Below are positions 1-7,187 of a stretch of 11,703 bases of DNA, piece by piece. The stretch is from assembly GCA_027012915.1 (NCBI GenBank), contig JALUYN010000387.1:1-11703 (forward strand), read 5' to 3'. Position 1 is the first letter of the stretch. Each line of letters begins with the position of its first letter. A program made the position numbers and the translations under genes. The DNA is from Cellvibrionaceae bacterium (GTDB taxonomy: Bacteria > Pseudomonadota > Gammaproteobacteria > Pseudomonadales > Cellvibrionaceae). Under the pieces are notes generated by a model. That model searched no databases and was not told where the DNA came from. It saw only the letters and a list, made by a program, of their open reading frames with translations.

Positions 1-918
1 AGCCTCTGTGGCTTGCACTCCCATTGCGGGCAGGTAGAGCTGAACGGCCGCGCCATCCAGGGTTTAAAGACACACCAGAAACCCATGACACTGGTACAGC
101 AGCACACACAGCTGATTCCCCATTGGACGGTTCAGCAGCACATTGATAAAACCCGTCACCCCGATTGCCCCCTCGACACCCAGCAATTGGTAACCGACTT
201 GGGCGTGGCATCCTTGCTCAGCAATAAGCCTCACCAACTCAGTGGTGGCCAGAAACAGCGAGTCGCCCTGTTGCTCGGGTTGCTTCGGGCACCTCAACTA
301 CTGTTACTCGACGAACCCTTTACTGCGCTGGACGAAACCGGCAAACGGGCACTGTTTCCCGTGCTGATCGACGCACTGCAACAGCTATCAGCACAGGCGC
401 TCATGGTGTCCCACCAAATAAGAGACATAGCAAGCCTCTGCGATGCGGTTTGGGAACTGGATGACGCCGGCCAGGTGCAGCAACACCCAGTACAGGAAGG
501 GTTGCGTCGCTATCAGGGAAATCGCCATCACGATGTATTGTTGTCTGCGCGCTATTTGGGGCTGGACCAACGACATCAGTTGCTGCGCTTTCAGATTGGC
601 GATCAGACACTGGTTGCGACCGGGCAATGCCCCTATCCGAACGACACGCTACTGCGCCTGGCCATATCCGCGGACGATGTAGGTTTAAGTCTCGATGCCC
701 AGCACAACAGCAGCTTCGCCAATGACCTCAGTGCCAGGGTGGTTCAGATAGAAAGGGACGACTATGGAGCACTGATTCATTGTCAGCTGGGCGACCAAAC
801 CATTCAGGCCCATATCACTGAGTTCTCTCTGCAGCGTCTGAGTATTGTCGAAGACCAATCGATCCGTCTTGTGTTTAAGGCCGGCGCCGTGGATTTGCTT
901 GGAGCTGATCATTCATAG
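1..918 (+). CDS. modC: Molybdate-type ABC transporter ATP-binding protein, 5' end outside window
   Basis: This is the ATPase subunit of an ABC importer, which hydrolyses ATP on the cytoplasmic face of the inner membrane. The frame is open from base 1, so the 305 visible residues lack the N-terminus and the Walker A loop. Counting from the first visible codon, there is a Q-loop segment (about residues 30-44, VQQHTQLIPHWTV), the ABC signature LSGGQKQRV (80-88), Walker B LLLLDEP (about 100-106), a D-loop (ALD) and the H-loop in VSHQ (about 136-139). The LxPHxTV form of the Q-loop region and a C-terminal TOBE/Mop-like segment (about 240-300) fit ModC better than other importers. The permease and binding-protein genes would lie upstream and cannot be seen. 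The first visible TTG (13) is not the real start. ABC ATPase is certain; molybdate specificity is likely. Sulfate or another oxyanion is the main alternative. Confidence 0.8.
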   Translation, partial: SLCGLHSHCGQVELNGRAIQGLKTHQKPMTLVQQHTQLIPHWTVQQHIDKTRHPDCPLDTQQLVTDLGVASLLSNKPHQLSGGQKQRVALLLGLLRAPQLLLLDEPFTALDETGKRALFPVLIDALQQLSAQALMVSHQIRDIASLCDAVWELDDAGQVQQHPVQEGLRRYQGNRHHDVLLSARYLGLDQRHQLLRFQIGDQTLVATGQCPYPNDTLLRLAISADDVGLSLDAQHNSSFANDLSARVVQIERDDYGALIHCQLGDQTIQAHITEFSLQRLSIVEDQSIRLVFKAGAVDLLGADHS

Positions 919-923
919 AACCT

Positions 924-940
924 AATATTCATCGAATATT
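924..940. repeat. AT-rich inverted repeat after modC
   Basis: A perfect 7-bp inverted repeat with a 3-base centre (AATATTC-atc-GAATATT) lies six bases after the modC stop codon. It has no following T-run and its stem is AT-rich, so it would be a poor intrinsic terminator. It may be a weak 3'-end stem or a protein site. Confidence 0.4.
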
Positions 941-992
941 TATTCACACAATCAATGCGAGTCTCCACTATCACCGCAGCCCTTTAATAATA

Positions 993-1008
993 GGCAGGCC
1001 ATTTTTTT
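993..1008 (+). terminator. Weak candidate terminator for modC
   Basis: A short GGC-ag-GCC stem is followed by A and then seven T residues (1002-1008). The T-run is good but the stem is only three pairs with a two-base loop. It is listed because no better terminator is visible between modC and nrdJa. Confidence 0.2.
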
Positions 1009-1063
1009 GATTACTTATGGCGCTACCTGTCAACCCCAATTTATTGAAAAAAAGTCAAAAAAA

Positions 1064-1079
1064 ACGCCATATATGGTGT
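1064..1079. promoter_or_regulatory. NrdR box 1 upstream of nrdJa
   Basis: The 16-mer acgccatatatggtgt fits the gammaproteobacterial NrdR consensus acaCwAtATaTwGtgt at nearly all positions and is close to a perfect palindrome. NrdR is the ATP/dATP-sensing repressor of ribonucleotide reductase operons. It binds pairs of such boxes overlapping the promoter. A loose -35/-10 pair (TTGAAA 1044-1049, CATATA 1068-1073, 18-bp spacer) would be covered by this box, but that promoter assignment is weak. Confidence 0.88.
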
Positions 1080-1095
1080 GTCAAGATCTAGCAAA

Positions 1096-1111
1096 ACACT
1101 ACATATAGGTA
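1096..1111. promoter_or_regulatory. NrdR box 2 upstream of nrdJa
   Basis: The 16-mer acactacatataggta matches the left half of the NrdR consensus well and the right half less well. It begins exactly 32 bp after box 1. That is about three helical turns, the known spacing for paired NrdR boxes, and it puts both on the same face of the helix. Confidence 0.85.
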
Positions 1112-1145
1112 TTATTATTTCTCCCACACTACGCACCAGCGCATT

Positions 1146-1164
1146 TACGTAATTCGATTACGTA
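1146..1164. promoter_or_regulatory. Perfect inverted repeat in nrdJa leader
   Basis: TACGTAAT-tcg-ATTACGTA is a perfect 8-bp inverted repeat with a 3-base centre. It lies between the NrdR boxes and the start codon, 52 bases before the ATG. It could be an operator for a second regulator or a small hairpin in the 5' untranslated region. I do not recognise it as a named motif. Confidence 0.5.
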
Positions 1165-1216
1165 GATCGAACAGACACAGCAACACACACTCAACCGCAC
1201 GACACTGGGAGTCACA

Positions 1217-3352
1217 ATGAGTCAGGATCTCGCCGCACCCGAAGCAAGAACAACAAAAACAATTGCTTTCCAGGATGCCTCCATGGATATCTGGGATAAA
1301 AAGTATCGCCTTAAGGACAAGCGTAACACCCCGGTGGACGAGTCCCTGCAAGACACCTACACCCGTGTCGCCAAAGCAATAGCCTCGGTCGAAACAACCA
1401 AGAAGAACCAGAAAATCTGGTTTGAAAAATTCCAGTGGGCTTTGGAAAACGGCGCCATTCCTGCCGGCCGAATCATTTCCAACGCCGGCGCCGAAGAGCA
1501 CAAGCCAGCCACTTCTACCATCAACTGCACGGTTTCGGGAACCATCCCAGATTCCATGAAGGGTATTCTGGAGAAGAACGTTGAAGCGGGTCTGACCCTC
1601 AAAGCCGGTTGCGGTATCGGCTACGAATTCTCCACGCTGCGTCCTAAAGGTGCCTACGTTTCAGGTGCCGGTGCCCACACTTCCGGTCCGCTGTCGTTTA
1701 TGGATATCTTCGACAAGATGTGTTTCACCGTCTCCTCCGCCGGCGGACGTCGTGGTGCCCAGATGGCTACTTTTGATGTCAGCCACCCGGATGTACTGGA
1801 ATTTATCCGCGCCAAGCGCGAAGACGGTCGCCTGCGCCAATTCAACCTGTCGCTGCTGATCACCGATGAGTTTATTGATGCTGTACGCAACGAGGAAGAT
1901 TGGGCTCTGTCATTCCCAATGACCCAGAAAGACCTGGAAAGCTGCGACGTCGATCTGAATAACGCCGAGCAGGTAATCTGGCGCGAAGTGCCAAACCCAG
2001 AGGGTTACATCAATAACGAGGAAGGTTTGAGTGCTTGCCGCATCTACAAGACCATCCCCGCTCGTCGCCTGTGGGACGTCATCATGTCCTCCACCTACGA
2101 CTTCGCCGAGCCAGGCTTTATCCTGATCGACCAGGTCAACGAGATGAACAACAACTGGTTCTGCGAGCAGATCCGCGCCACCAACCCTTGTGGCGAGCAG
2201 CCTCTGCCTCCCTATGGCAGCTGTCTGCTAGGTTCCGTAAACCTGACTCTGTTTGTGGATAACCCCTTCACTCCCGAAGCCAAGTTTAACTGGGAGCGCT
2301 ACCGCGAAGTCGTTTCTGTGTTTACTCGTATGCTCGACAACGTTGTAGAAATCAACGGTCTGGCACTGCCAGAACAGCGCGCTGAGATCGAAAACAAGCG
2401 CCGCCACGGCATGGGCTTCCTGGGCTTGGGTTCCACCCTGACTCTGCTGGGCATTCCATACGGTAGCTCTGCCTCTATTGCCTTCACCGAGCAGGTGAGC
2501 CGTGAGCTGGCCATCACCGGCTGGAAGACTGGTCTGGAGCTCGCCAAAGAAAAAGGCGCGGCACCTGTTATGGAGCAAGTCTTTGAAGTAACCCCAACCA
2601 TGCTGCGCCACCGCCCTGAAATGGTGAAAGATGGCATTAAGGTCGGCGACAAGCTGGCGGGTAAGATTCTGCACGCCAAGTACAGCCGTTATATGCAAAA
2701 AGTTGGCGAGGAAGAGCCGGAACTGATCGAGCAAATGGTCGAGCACGGCTGCCGCTTTACTCACCACTCCTCCATCGCACCAACTGGCACTATTTCTCTG
2801 TCGCTGGCCAACAACGCCAGTAACGGTATCGAGCCAAGCTTTGCGCACCACTACGCCCGCAACGTGATTCGCGAAGGTAAGAAATCCAAAGAGAAAGTGG
2901 ACGTCTATTCCTATGAGCTGCTGGCCTACCGTCATCTGGTAGACGGTGAAGCCATGCCCGGCAATCTGCCGGATTACTTCACCACCACCGATGACGTCGA
3001 GCCAAAACAGCACGTAGACGTTCAGGCCGCTGCGCAGAAATGGGTAGATTCATCCATTTCCAAAACCATTAACGTGCCGACCCAAATCGACTACGACGCG
3101 TTTAAAGGCATCTACCTCTACGCTCACGAGAGCGGCTTGAAAGGTTGTACCACCTTCCGCTTTAACCCGGAGGCCTTCCAGGGTGTTCTGGTACGCGAGG
3201 AAGATCTGGCGAACACGACCTACAAGTTCGAGCTGGACGATGGCACAACGATGGAATTGAAAGGTAACGAAGAAGTTGAATACGACGGCGAAATCCACAC
3301 CGCCGCAAACCTCTATGACGCACTGAAAGAAGGCTACTACGGCAAGCTCTAA
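1217..3352 (+). CDS. nrdJa: Adenosylcobalamin-dependent (class II) ribonucleotide reductase, large subunit NrdJa
   Basis: This 711-residue cytoplasmic enzyme converts ribonucleotides to deoxyribonucleotides using coenzyme B12, with or without oxygen. Visible signatures are the TINC cysteine (C104), the radical finger-loop motif NPCGE (N323, C325, E327), the second redox-cysteine region YGSCLLGSVNL (C336), the phosphate-binding PTGTIS (522-527) and GCTTFR (643-648). NPCGEQPL followed by a nearby SCxLGS(V/I)NL is typical of class II enzymes. The protein stops without the C-terminal cysteine tail found in single-chain NrdJ; the next gene supplies it, as in Pseudomonas aeruginosa nrdJa/nrdJb. The ATG at 1217 is preceded by GGGAG (1207-1211) at 5-base spacing. 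Two NrdR boxes lie upstream. No cobalamin riboswitch core was seen in the leader. Confidence 0.96.
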   Translation: MSQDLAAPEARTTKTIAFQDASMDIWDKKYRLKDKRNTPVDESLQDTYTRVAKAIASVETTKKNQKIWFEKFQWALENGAIPAGRIISNAGAEEHKPATSTINCTVSGTIPDSMKGILEKNVEAGLTLKAGCGIGYEFSTLRPKGAYVSGAGAHTSGPLSFMDIFDKMCFTVSSAGGRRGAQMATFDVSHPDVLEFIRAKREDGRLRQFNLSLLITDEFIDAVRNEEDWALSFPMTQKDLESCDVDLNNAEQVIWREVPNPEGYINNEEGLSACRIYKTIPARRLWDVIMSSTYDFAEPGFILIDQVNEMNNNWFCEQIRATNPCGEQPLPPYGSCLLGSVNLTLFVDNPFTPEAKFNWERYREVVSVFTRMLDNVVEINGLALPEQRAEIENKRRHGMGFLGLGSTLTLLGIPYGSSASIAFTEQVSRELAITGWKTGLELAKEKGAAPVMEQVFEVTPTMLRHRPEMVKDGIKVGDKLAGKILHAKYSRYMQKVGEEEPELIEQMVEHGCRFTHHSSIAPTGTISLSLANNASNGIEPSFAHHYARNVIREGKKSKEKVDVYSYELLAYRHLVDGEAMPGNLPDYFTTTDDVEPKQHVDVQAAAQKWVDSSISKTINVPTQIDYDAFKGIYLYAHESGLKGCTTFRFNPEAFQGVLVREEDLANTTYKFELDDGTTMELKGNEEVEYDGEIHTAANLYDALKEGYYGKL

Positions 3353-3359
3353 GCTTGCC
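3341..3359 (+). promoter_or_regulatory. Hairpin spanning the nrdJa stop codon
   Basis: GGCAAGCT-cta-AGCTTGCC is a perfect 8-bp inverted repeat with a 3-base loop. It covers the last codons and the TAA stop of nrdJa. No T-run follows, so it is not a standard terminator. It could slow translation termination, protect the upstream message from 3' decay, or set the ratio of NrdJa to NrdJb. Confidence 0.55.
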
Positions 3360-3405
3360 TGCTTTACACACAGCCTTGCGCAATTAGAGAATTTTGGAGA
3401 GAACA

Positions 3406-4095
3406 ATGCCCGTACAAATTGAAAAGAAAATCACCGGCTACGCCGTGAAAAACGAACAGGAAGAAGCCGCCAAAGCCGCACAACTTGAGGCCGAGCAAGC
3501 TCAGGAAATCGAGCATATGCACGAGAACGTCGGTCGCCCCGAGGTGTTGGTTGGTTCTACCTATAAAATCAAGCCACCCATGTCCGATCACGCACTCTAT
3601 ATCACCATCAACGATATCGTGCTCAATCCGGACACCGACCACGAAATGCGTCGTCCCTACGAGATTTTCCTGAACTCGAAGAACATGGACTACTTCCAGT
3701 GGGTTGTAGCCCTGACTCGCGTAATCTCCGCGGTATTCCGTAAAGGTGGCGACGTGACCTTCCTGGTTGAAGAAATGAAGAACGTGTTTGATCCCAAAGG
3801 CGGTTACTTCAAAACCGGCGGCCGCTTTATGCCATCACTGGTAGCCGAACTGGGTTACGCCATTGAAACCCACATGAAAACCATCGGTCTGCTGCAGTCT
3901 GAGGAAATGAGCGAGCACCAGCGTCAGATTCTCGATGAAAAGCGCGATGAATACGTGGCCAAAAAAGGCGAGAACGTTAAAGAAGGCGAGTTCCCAGAGT
4001 CTGCCCAGTTGTGCATGAAGTGTCACACCAAAGCCATGATCCTTATGGATGGCTGCATGACCTGTCTGAACTGTGGCGATTCCAAGTGTGGATAA
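3406..4095 (+). CDS. nrdJb: Class II ribonucleotide reductase, accessory subunit NrdJb with cysteine tail
   Basis: This 229-residue protein is the separated C-terminal part of the B12-dependent ribonucleotide reductase and should act with NrdJa. Residues 1-60 are charged and alpha-helical. The middle (about 85-165) resembles the TSCPD-type domain at the C-terminus of NrdJ proteins. The end carries six cysteines (C203, C206, C217, C220, C223, C228) in a zinc-ribbon-like CxxC...CxxCxxC pattern, known in the family as the tail that re-reduces the active-site disulfide. I chose ATG 3406 over the in-frame TTG at 3394 because GGAGAG (3396-3401) overlaps that TTG and is correctly placed for the ATG, and because MPVQIEKKITGY fits known NrdJb starts. 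The gap to nrdJa is 53 bp, so one operon is likely. Confidence 0.93.
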   Translation: MPVQIEKKITGYAVKNEQEEAAKAAQLEAEQAQEIEHMHENVGRPEVLVGSTYKIKPPMSDHALYITINDIVLNPDTDHEMRRPYEIFLNSKNMDYFQWVVALTRVISAVFRKGGDVTFLVEEMKNVFDPKGGYFKTGGRFMPSLVAELGYAIETHMKTIGLLQSEEMSEHQRQILDEKRDEYVAKKGENVKEGEFPESAQLCMKCHTKAMILMDGCMTCLNCGDSKCG

Positions 4096-4128
4096 GCCCG
4101 CCCCCTAGACGAAGTCAGACTCGTTACG

Positions 4129-4154
4129 AAAGGCAGCCGATGGCTGCCTTTTTT
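4129..4154 (+). terminator. Rho-independent terminator of nrdJab
   Basis: AAAGGCAGCC-gat-GGCTGCCTTT forms a perfect 10-bp stem with a 3-base loop, running into six T residues (4149-4154). It lies 33 bp after the nrdJb stop codon and separates the reductase operon from the downstream signalling genes. Confidence 0.93.
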
Positions 4155-4277
4155 ATTCCCGCTACTCCCCCCAGAGGACAGCTCTCTCCTGAACGGCCAT
4201 CATTCGCCCATTCAAAACGATCTGAATCAATTTTTCTCGAATCTGAGAACATTATTCCCTAAAAAGCGCGCCACTAA

Positions 4278-4307
4278 TTACAAAAAGTCCAAATTTCTGC
4301 CTAGACT
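4278..4307 (+). promoter_or_regulatory. Tentative promoter of the four-gene signalling operon
   Basis: TTACAA (4278-4283) and TAGACT (4302-4307) are 18 bp apart and match sigma-70 hexamers at 3/6 and 4/6 positions. They lie about 50 bp before ATG 4359 in an AT-rich stretch after the nrdJab terminator. A promoter must exist in 4155-4358 if the terminator is efficient, but this exact assignment is weak. Confidence 0.25.
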
Positions 4308-4358
4308 GTGGTAACAGTCATTTTTCTATTCACGTCGGCAACGCAAGGAATCGGTCCA

Positions 4359-4897
4359 ATGCCCGCCAAAAAACTACGGATAGTAAAGAAAGCAGCGCCC
4401 TCACCCCCGCTCAGGAATTGAAGCAACTGCGCAACATCGTCTTTGGCGAGGCTCAGAATCAATTACTGGCACAGCTAAAAGAGCTGCAACAGCAAATGAA
4501 TCAGGGGCTAAAGACGCTTAACAAAGAGCTTTCGGACAAGCTGGATGCACATCAGCAAAGCACCCAACAACATCTCGATGAGCTAGCCGATCGGCTCAAT
4601 AATATCGACCGCCAACACGACGACAATGAGGCGGTATTGAAATCAGAGCTGGATGCTCTAAGCAGTGAACATGAGTCTCTGGTCTCAAGTACTCAAAAGG
4701 ACTTTAAGGCCATGGACGAGGCGCTGGGCAACGAAGCACAGATGCTGTCTGATTCTATCGATAAGAAAGTGGCGCGTTTGACCAGCAAGCTCGACAATGT
4801 CTCCAATGAACTGAGCAGTTCCAAGACCGACCGCAAAACGCTCGCCCATTTGCTGGCCACTATGGCAACCAATCTGGAAGACGATGAGCAGAAATGA
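4359..4897 (+). CDS. Coiled-coil hypothetical protein with apparent -1 frame break near its start
   Basis: I do not recognise a named family. The product is hydrophilic and predicted coiled-coil (heptad-like L/I spacing, rich in Q, E, K, D, S) with no signal peptide or membrane segment, so it is probably cytoplasmic. The only well-placed start is ATG 4359, eight bases after AAGGAA (4345-4350). That frame reaches TGA at 4419-4421 after 20 codons. The long frame ending at 4897 is entered by a -1 shift at the A6 run 4368-4373. Reading with one more A gives MPAKKTTDSKESSALTPAQE and runs smoothly into KQLRNIVFGEAQ, about 179 residues in all. The minimal unshifted ORF would start at TTG 4418, which has no usable ribosome binding site. 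Its N-terminal LRNIVFGEA resembles the start of the next protein, and its stop codon overlaps the next start (ATGA). Confidence 0.7.
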
Positions 4898-6687
4898 GCG
4901 ACGCGCCCACGGAGCCTTCAGATTCAAGTGCCGACGAGCTGCAACTTGAACAGCTGAGGAACATTCTCCTCGGCGAAGGCAATCAGCAGATCACCGATAC
5001 GGTTCGCGCCAATGCGCGCGAACTGGTCGCGGAGGTTGTCACCGAAGCCATCAAAGACCGCCAGACTGGCGATGGCTCCATCGACAAAGTACTGATGCCC
5101 ATTGTCGAATCCTCTGTGGATGCCTCCGTCAGCAGCCGCAGCGACAAGCTGGTGAGCTCGCTCTATCCTTTGGTGGGCAGCCTGGTGAGAAAATCCGTGT
5201 CCGCCTTTCTGACGGACTTTATGGAGAAAACCAACCAGCTACTGGAAAACAGTTTCACGCTAAAAGGCCTGAAGTGGCGTATTCAAGCCTGGCAGAGTAG
5301 CGTCAGCTTTGCTCAATACGTTGCCTCACAGACCTTCGTGTATCGCGTTGAGCACGTGCTGTTAATCCATCGCGAAACGGGCCTGCTGCTCAAAAGCGTT
5401 GACCTCGACCAGCAGAGCCGCGGCGATGCGGACTTGATTTCATCCATGCTCAGCGCCATCAATGATTTTGTCGGCGACTCCTTCGCCAGTGACACAGATG
5501 AGCTCAAGCAAGATCTGAACACCATCACCACGGATAACTTCAGTCTTCTTATTAAAACCGGCCCCCAGGCTATGATCGTAGCAGCCGTGAGCGGTAACCC
5601 GCCTCAGACTCTCGCTGACCATTTGCAAGTCACTCTTGAAAGCATCCACAGTCTCTATGATAAAGAGCTGCGGCAATATGAAGGCGATAGCGAAGCCTTC
5701 GAAAATACCGAGCAGGAATTGCGTCGGTGCCTGATGTCGGAGCAAAAACCGGAAGCTCAATCCCGGAGTCCCTGGATGGCATGGGTGCTCGTTGGCGCCC
5801 TGCTGTTGATCGCGGGCTATGCCAGCTATCGCTGGTGGCACAGCTACTCAGTGGCACAAACTCTGCGCACCATTGATCAAAATCCCGGCATACTGATCAC
5901 AAGCATAGAGCGCGGCGACACCACTGAATTGCACTTATTGCGCGACCCCGACGCCCTCCCCATAGCCCACTGGCTGGAGCAACGAAAGCTCCAGAGCGAA
6001 CCCATTACCATAATTGAGCGCCCCTATATTTCCCTGGACCCCGCAATGGTTCGACTTCGCGCAGCCCGCGCTCTGAAACAATACCCGCAACTGGAGCACT
6101 TTTGGGAAGATAAACGCCTGCATTTGAACGGGGCACTCAGTCCCTACCAGAAACAGCAGCTTTGGCGGGATCTTCGGGCAATGGGTGTCGCAGTAGATTC
6201 CAACATCGACCAGCGGCAACTTGTCGTCCAGGCTGCCGGACAAGCGATGTTGCCTAGAGATCAAGAACGGCAACTTTTCGACAGCACACGCAGCAAAGTC
6301 AACGCAATGCAGCTAGACTTTGATAAAGGAAGCTCTGAACTCAATGAAGAGATGCTGGCCATATTGGAACAACTGACACTGCAGATCAAACAGCTGAAAC
6401 ACAGCGCCGATAGCTTGGGCTTGCAATTCGGATTGCTGATTATCGGCGTCAGCGATAATACCGGCAGCAAAATTGCCAACGCCAACCTCAGTCAGCAACG
6501 CGCTCTGAGCGCGCAACAGGCGTTGATTGAACTGGGCATCCCCGAGCAGAACATGTACACCTCGGGACTGGGGCAGATCAACATATCAGCGGTGGGCCAG
6601 GCGTCACGAAAAGTACTGTTTAACGTTCTCTATATTCAGCCAAATACACAGCCAAGCGAAGAGTCGCCAGAGGAAGGGACTCCATGA
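4894..6687 (+). CDS. OmpA-family single-pass membrane protein with large cytoplasmic domain
   Basis: The 597-residue protein has no signal peptide. Residues 1-290 are cytoplasmic by inference, one transmembrane helix spans about 293-315 (WMAWVLVGALLLIAGYA), and the rest lies in the periplasm. Residues about 150-260 (from YRVEHVLLIHRETGLLL) have the strand-helix rhythm of roadblock/longin-like domains, which in other systems bind small GTPases; this call is by eye only. Residues about 465-580 form an OmpA-like domain: DNTGS (521-525) and LSQQRA (532-537) keep the Asp (D521) and Arg (R536) that bind diaminopimelate in peptidoglycan, although the usual GHTD is GVSD here. The start overlaps the upstream stop (ATGA), and the small GTPase gene follows with the same overlap. 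A link between the cell wall and the GTPase is a reasonable but unproven role. Confidence 0.85.
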   Translation: MSDAPTEPSDSSADELQLEQLRNILLGEGNQQITDTVRANARELVAEVVTEAIKDRQTGDGSIDKVLMPIVESSVDASVSSRSDKLVSSLYPLVGSLVRKSVSAFLTDFMEKTNQLLENSFTLKGLKWRIQAWQSSVSFAQYVASQTFVYRVEHVLLIHRETGLLLKSVDLDQQSRGDADLISSMLSAINDFVGDSFASDTDELKQDLNTITTDNFSLLIKTGPQAMIVAAVSGNPPQTLADHLQVTLESIHSLYDKELRQYEGDSEAFENTEQELRRCLMSEQKPEAQSRSPWMAWVLVGALLLIAGYASYRWWHSYSVAQTLRTIDQNPGILITSIERGDTTELHLLRDPDALPIAHWLEQRKLQSEPITIIERPYISLDPAMVRLRAARALKQYPQLEHFWEDKRLHLNGALSPYQKQQLWRDLRAMGVAVDSNIDQRQLVVQAAGQAMLPRDQERQLFDSTRSKVNAMQLDFDKGSSELNEEMLAILEQLTLQIKQLKHSADSLGLQFGLLIIGVSDNTGSKIANANLSQQRALSAQQALIELGIPEQNMYTSGLGQINISAVGQASRKVLFNVLYIQPNTQPSEESPEEGTP

Positions 6688-7187
6688 TCCAGAAAAAGAT
6701 CTGTCTGCTCGGAGCATCAGGGGTAGGAAAAACCAGCCTGATACGGCAATTTGTCGAGAGCATATTTTCGGATAAATACCTCACCACCATCGGCGTCAAA
6801 GTCGACAAAAAGAGCGTCGAGATCAACGGACAGGAAGTCAAACTCATGCTTTGGGACATCGAAGGCAATGATCGCTACCACATGTTTCAGGAGAAATATC
6901 TGCGTGGCGCCTCCGCCTATATTATCGTCGTCGATCAAACCCGCTCTCCGTCATTGATCGAGGGCATTGATATCCATACCCTGCTGCAACAAAACCACGA
7001 CTGCCCTACCGTGTTAGCCATCAACAAATCGGACCTTACCGAGAACTGGCACTGGGGAGAGAAAGAACTGAACGATTACAAATCGCTGTTTGACTTAAGC
7101 TATCACACCAGCGCCAAAACCGGTGACAATGTCGAGACCATGTTCAGTGAACTGGCAGAGCGTCTGCTGCAAGAGTCTGTCCAATGA
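6684..7187 (+). CDS. Rab/Ras-like small GTPase
   Basis: This 167-residue single-domain protein has all five G motifs of the Ras superfamily. They are the P-loop GASGVGKTS (10-18), switch I TTIG with the Mg-binding threonine T35, G3 WDIEGND (57-63), G4 NKSD (114-117) and G5 TSAK (142-145). Similarity to eukaryotic Rab proteins is plain. It resembles the Rup group of bacterial Ras-like GTPases more than MglA, though this needs a tree. Asn62 occupies the place of catalytic Gln61 of Ras, so intrinsic hydrolysis may be slow or need a partner. There is no C-terminal cysteine for lipid attachment; membrane recruitment would need the OmpA-family neighbour. The start is ATG in ATGA overlap, preceded by AGGAAGGGA (6671-6679). 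The downstream GGDEF-EAL gene overlaps its stop in the same way. Confidence 0.93.
   Translation: MIQKKICLLGASGVGKTSLIRQFVESIFSDKYLTTIGVKVDKKSVEINGQEVKLMLWDIEGNDRYHMFQEKYLRGASAYIIVVDQTRSPSLIEGIDIHTLLQQNHDCPTVLAINKSDLTENWHWGEKELNDYKSLFDLSYHTSAKTGDNVETMFSELAERLLQESVQ

Noticed and set aside
1044..1058. FNR/Anr box upstream of nrdJa (TTGA...TCAA)
   Set aside because: The half sites are seven bases apart, whereas FNR-type sites need six, and the centre is a plain A-run.
919..1216. Cobalamin riboswitch for the B12-dependent reductase
   Set aside because: No conserved B12-box core is visible, and the region is short and already explained by NrdR boxes.
2228..3013. 261-codon minus-strand ORF opposite nrdJa
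   Set aside because: It lies wholly inside nrdJa, whose motifs are clear; it is a shadow frame without domain signs.
3394..3405. TTG 3394 as start of nrdJb
   Set aside because: It overlaps the ribosome binding site GGAGAG that serves ATG 3406, and the extra residues MERT do not fit the family.
4368..4374. Canonical -1 ribosomal slippery heptamer A AAA AAC
   Set aside because: The bases are present but in the wrong phase relative to ATG 4359, so the two-tRNA slip is not directly supported.
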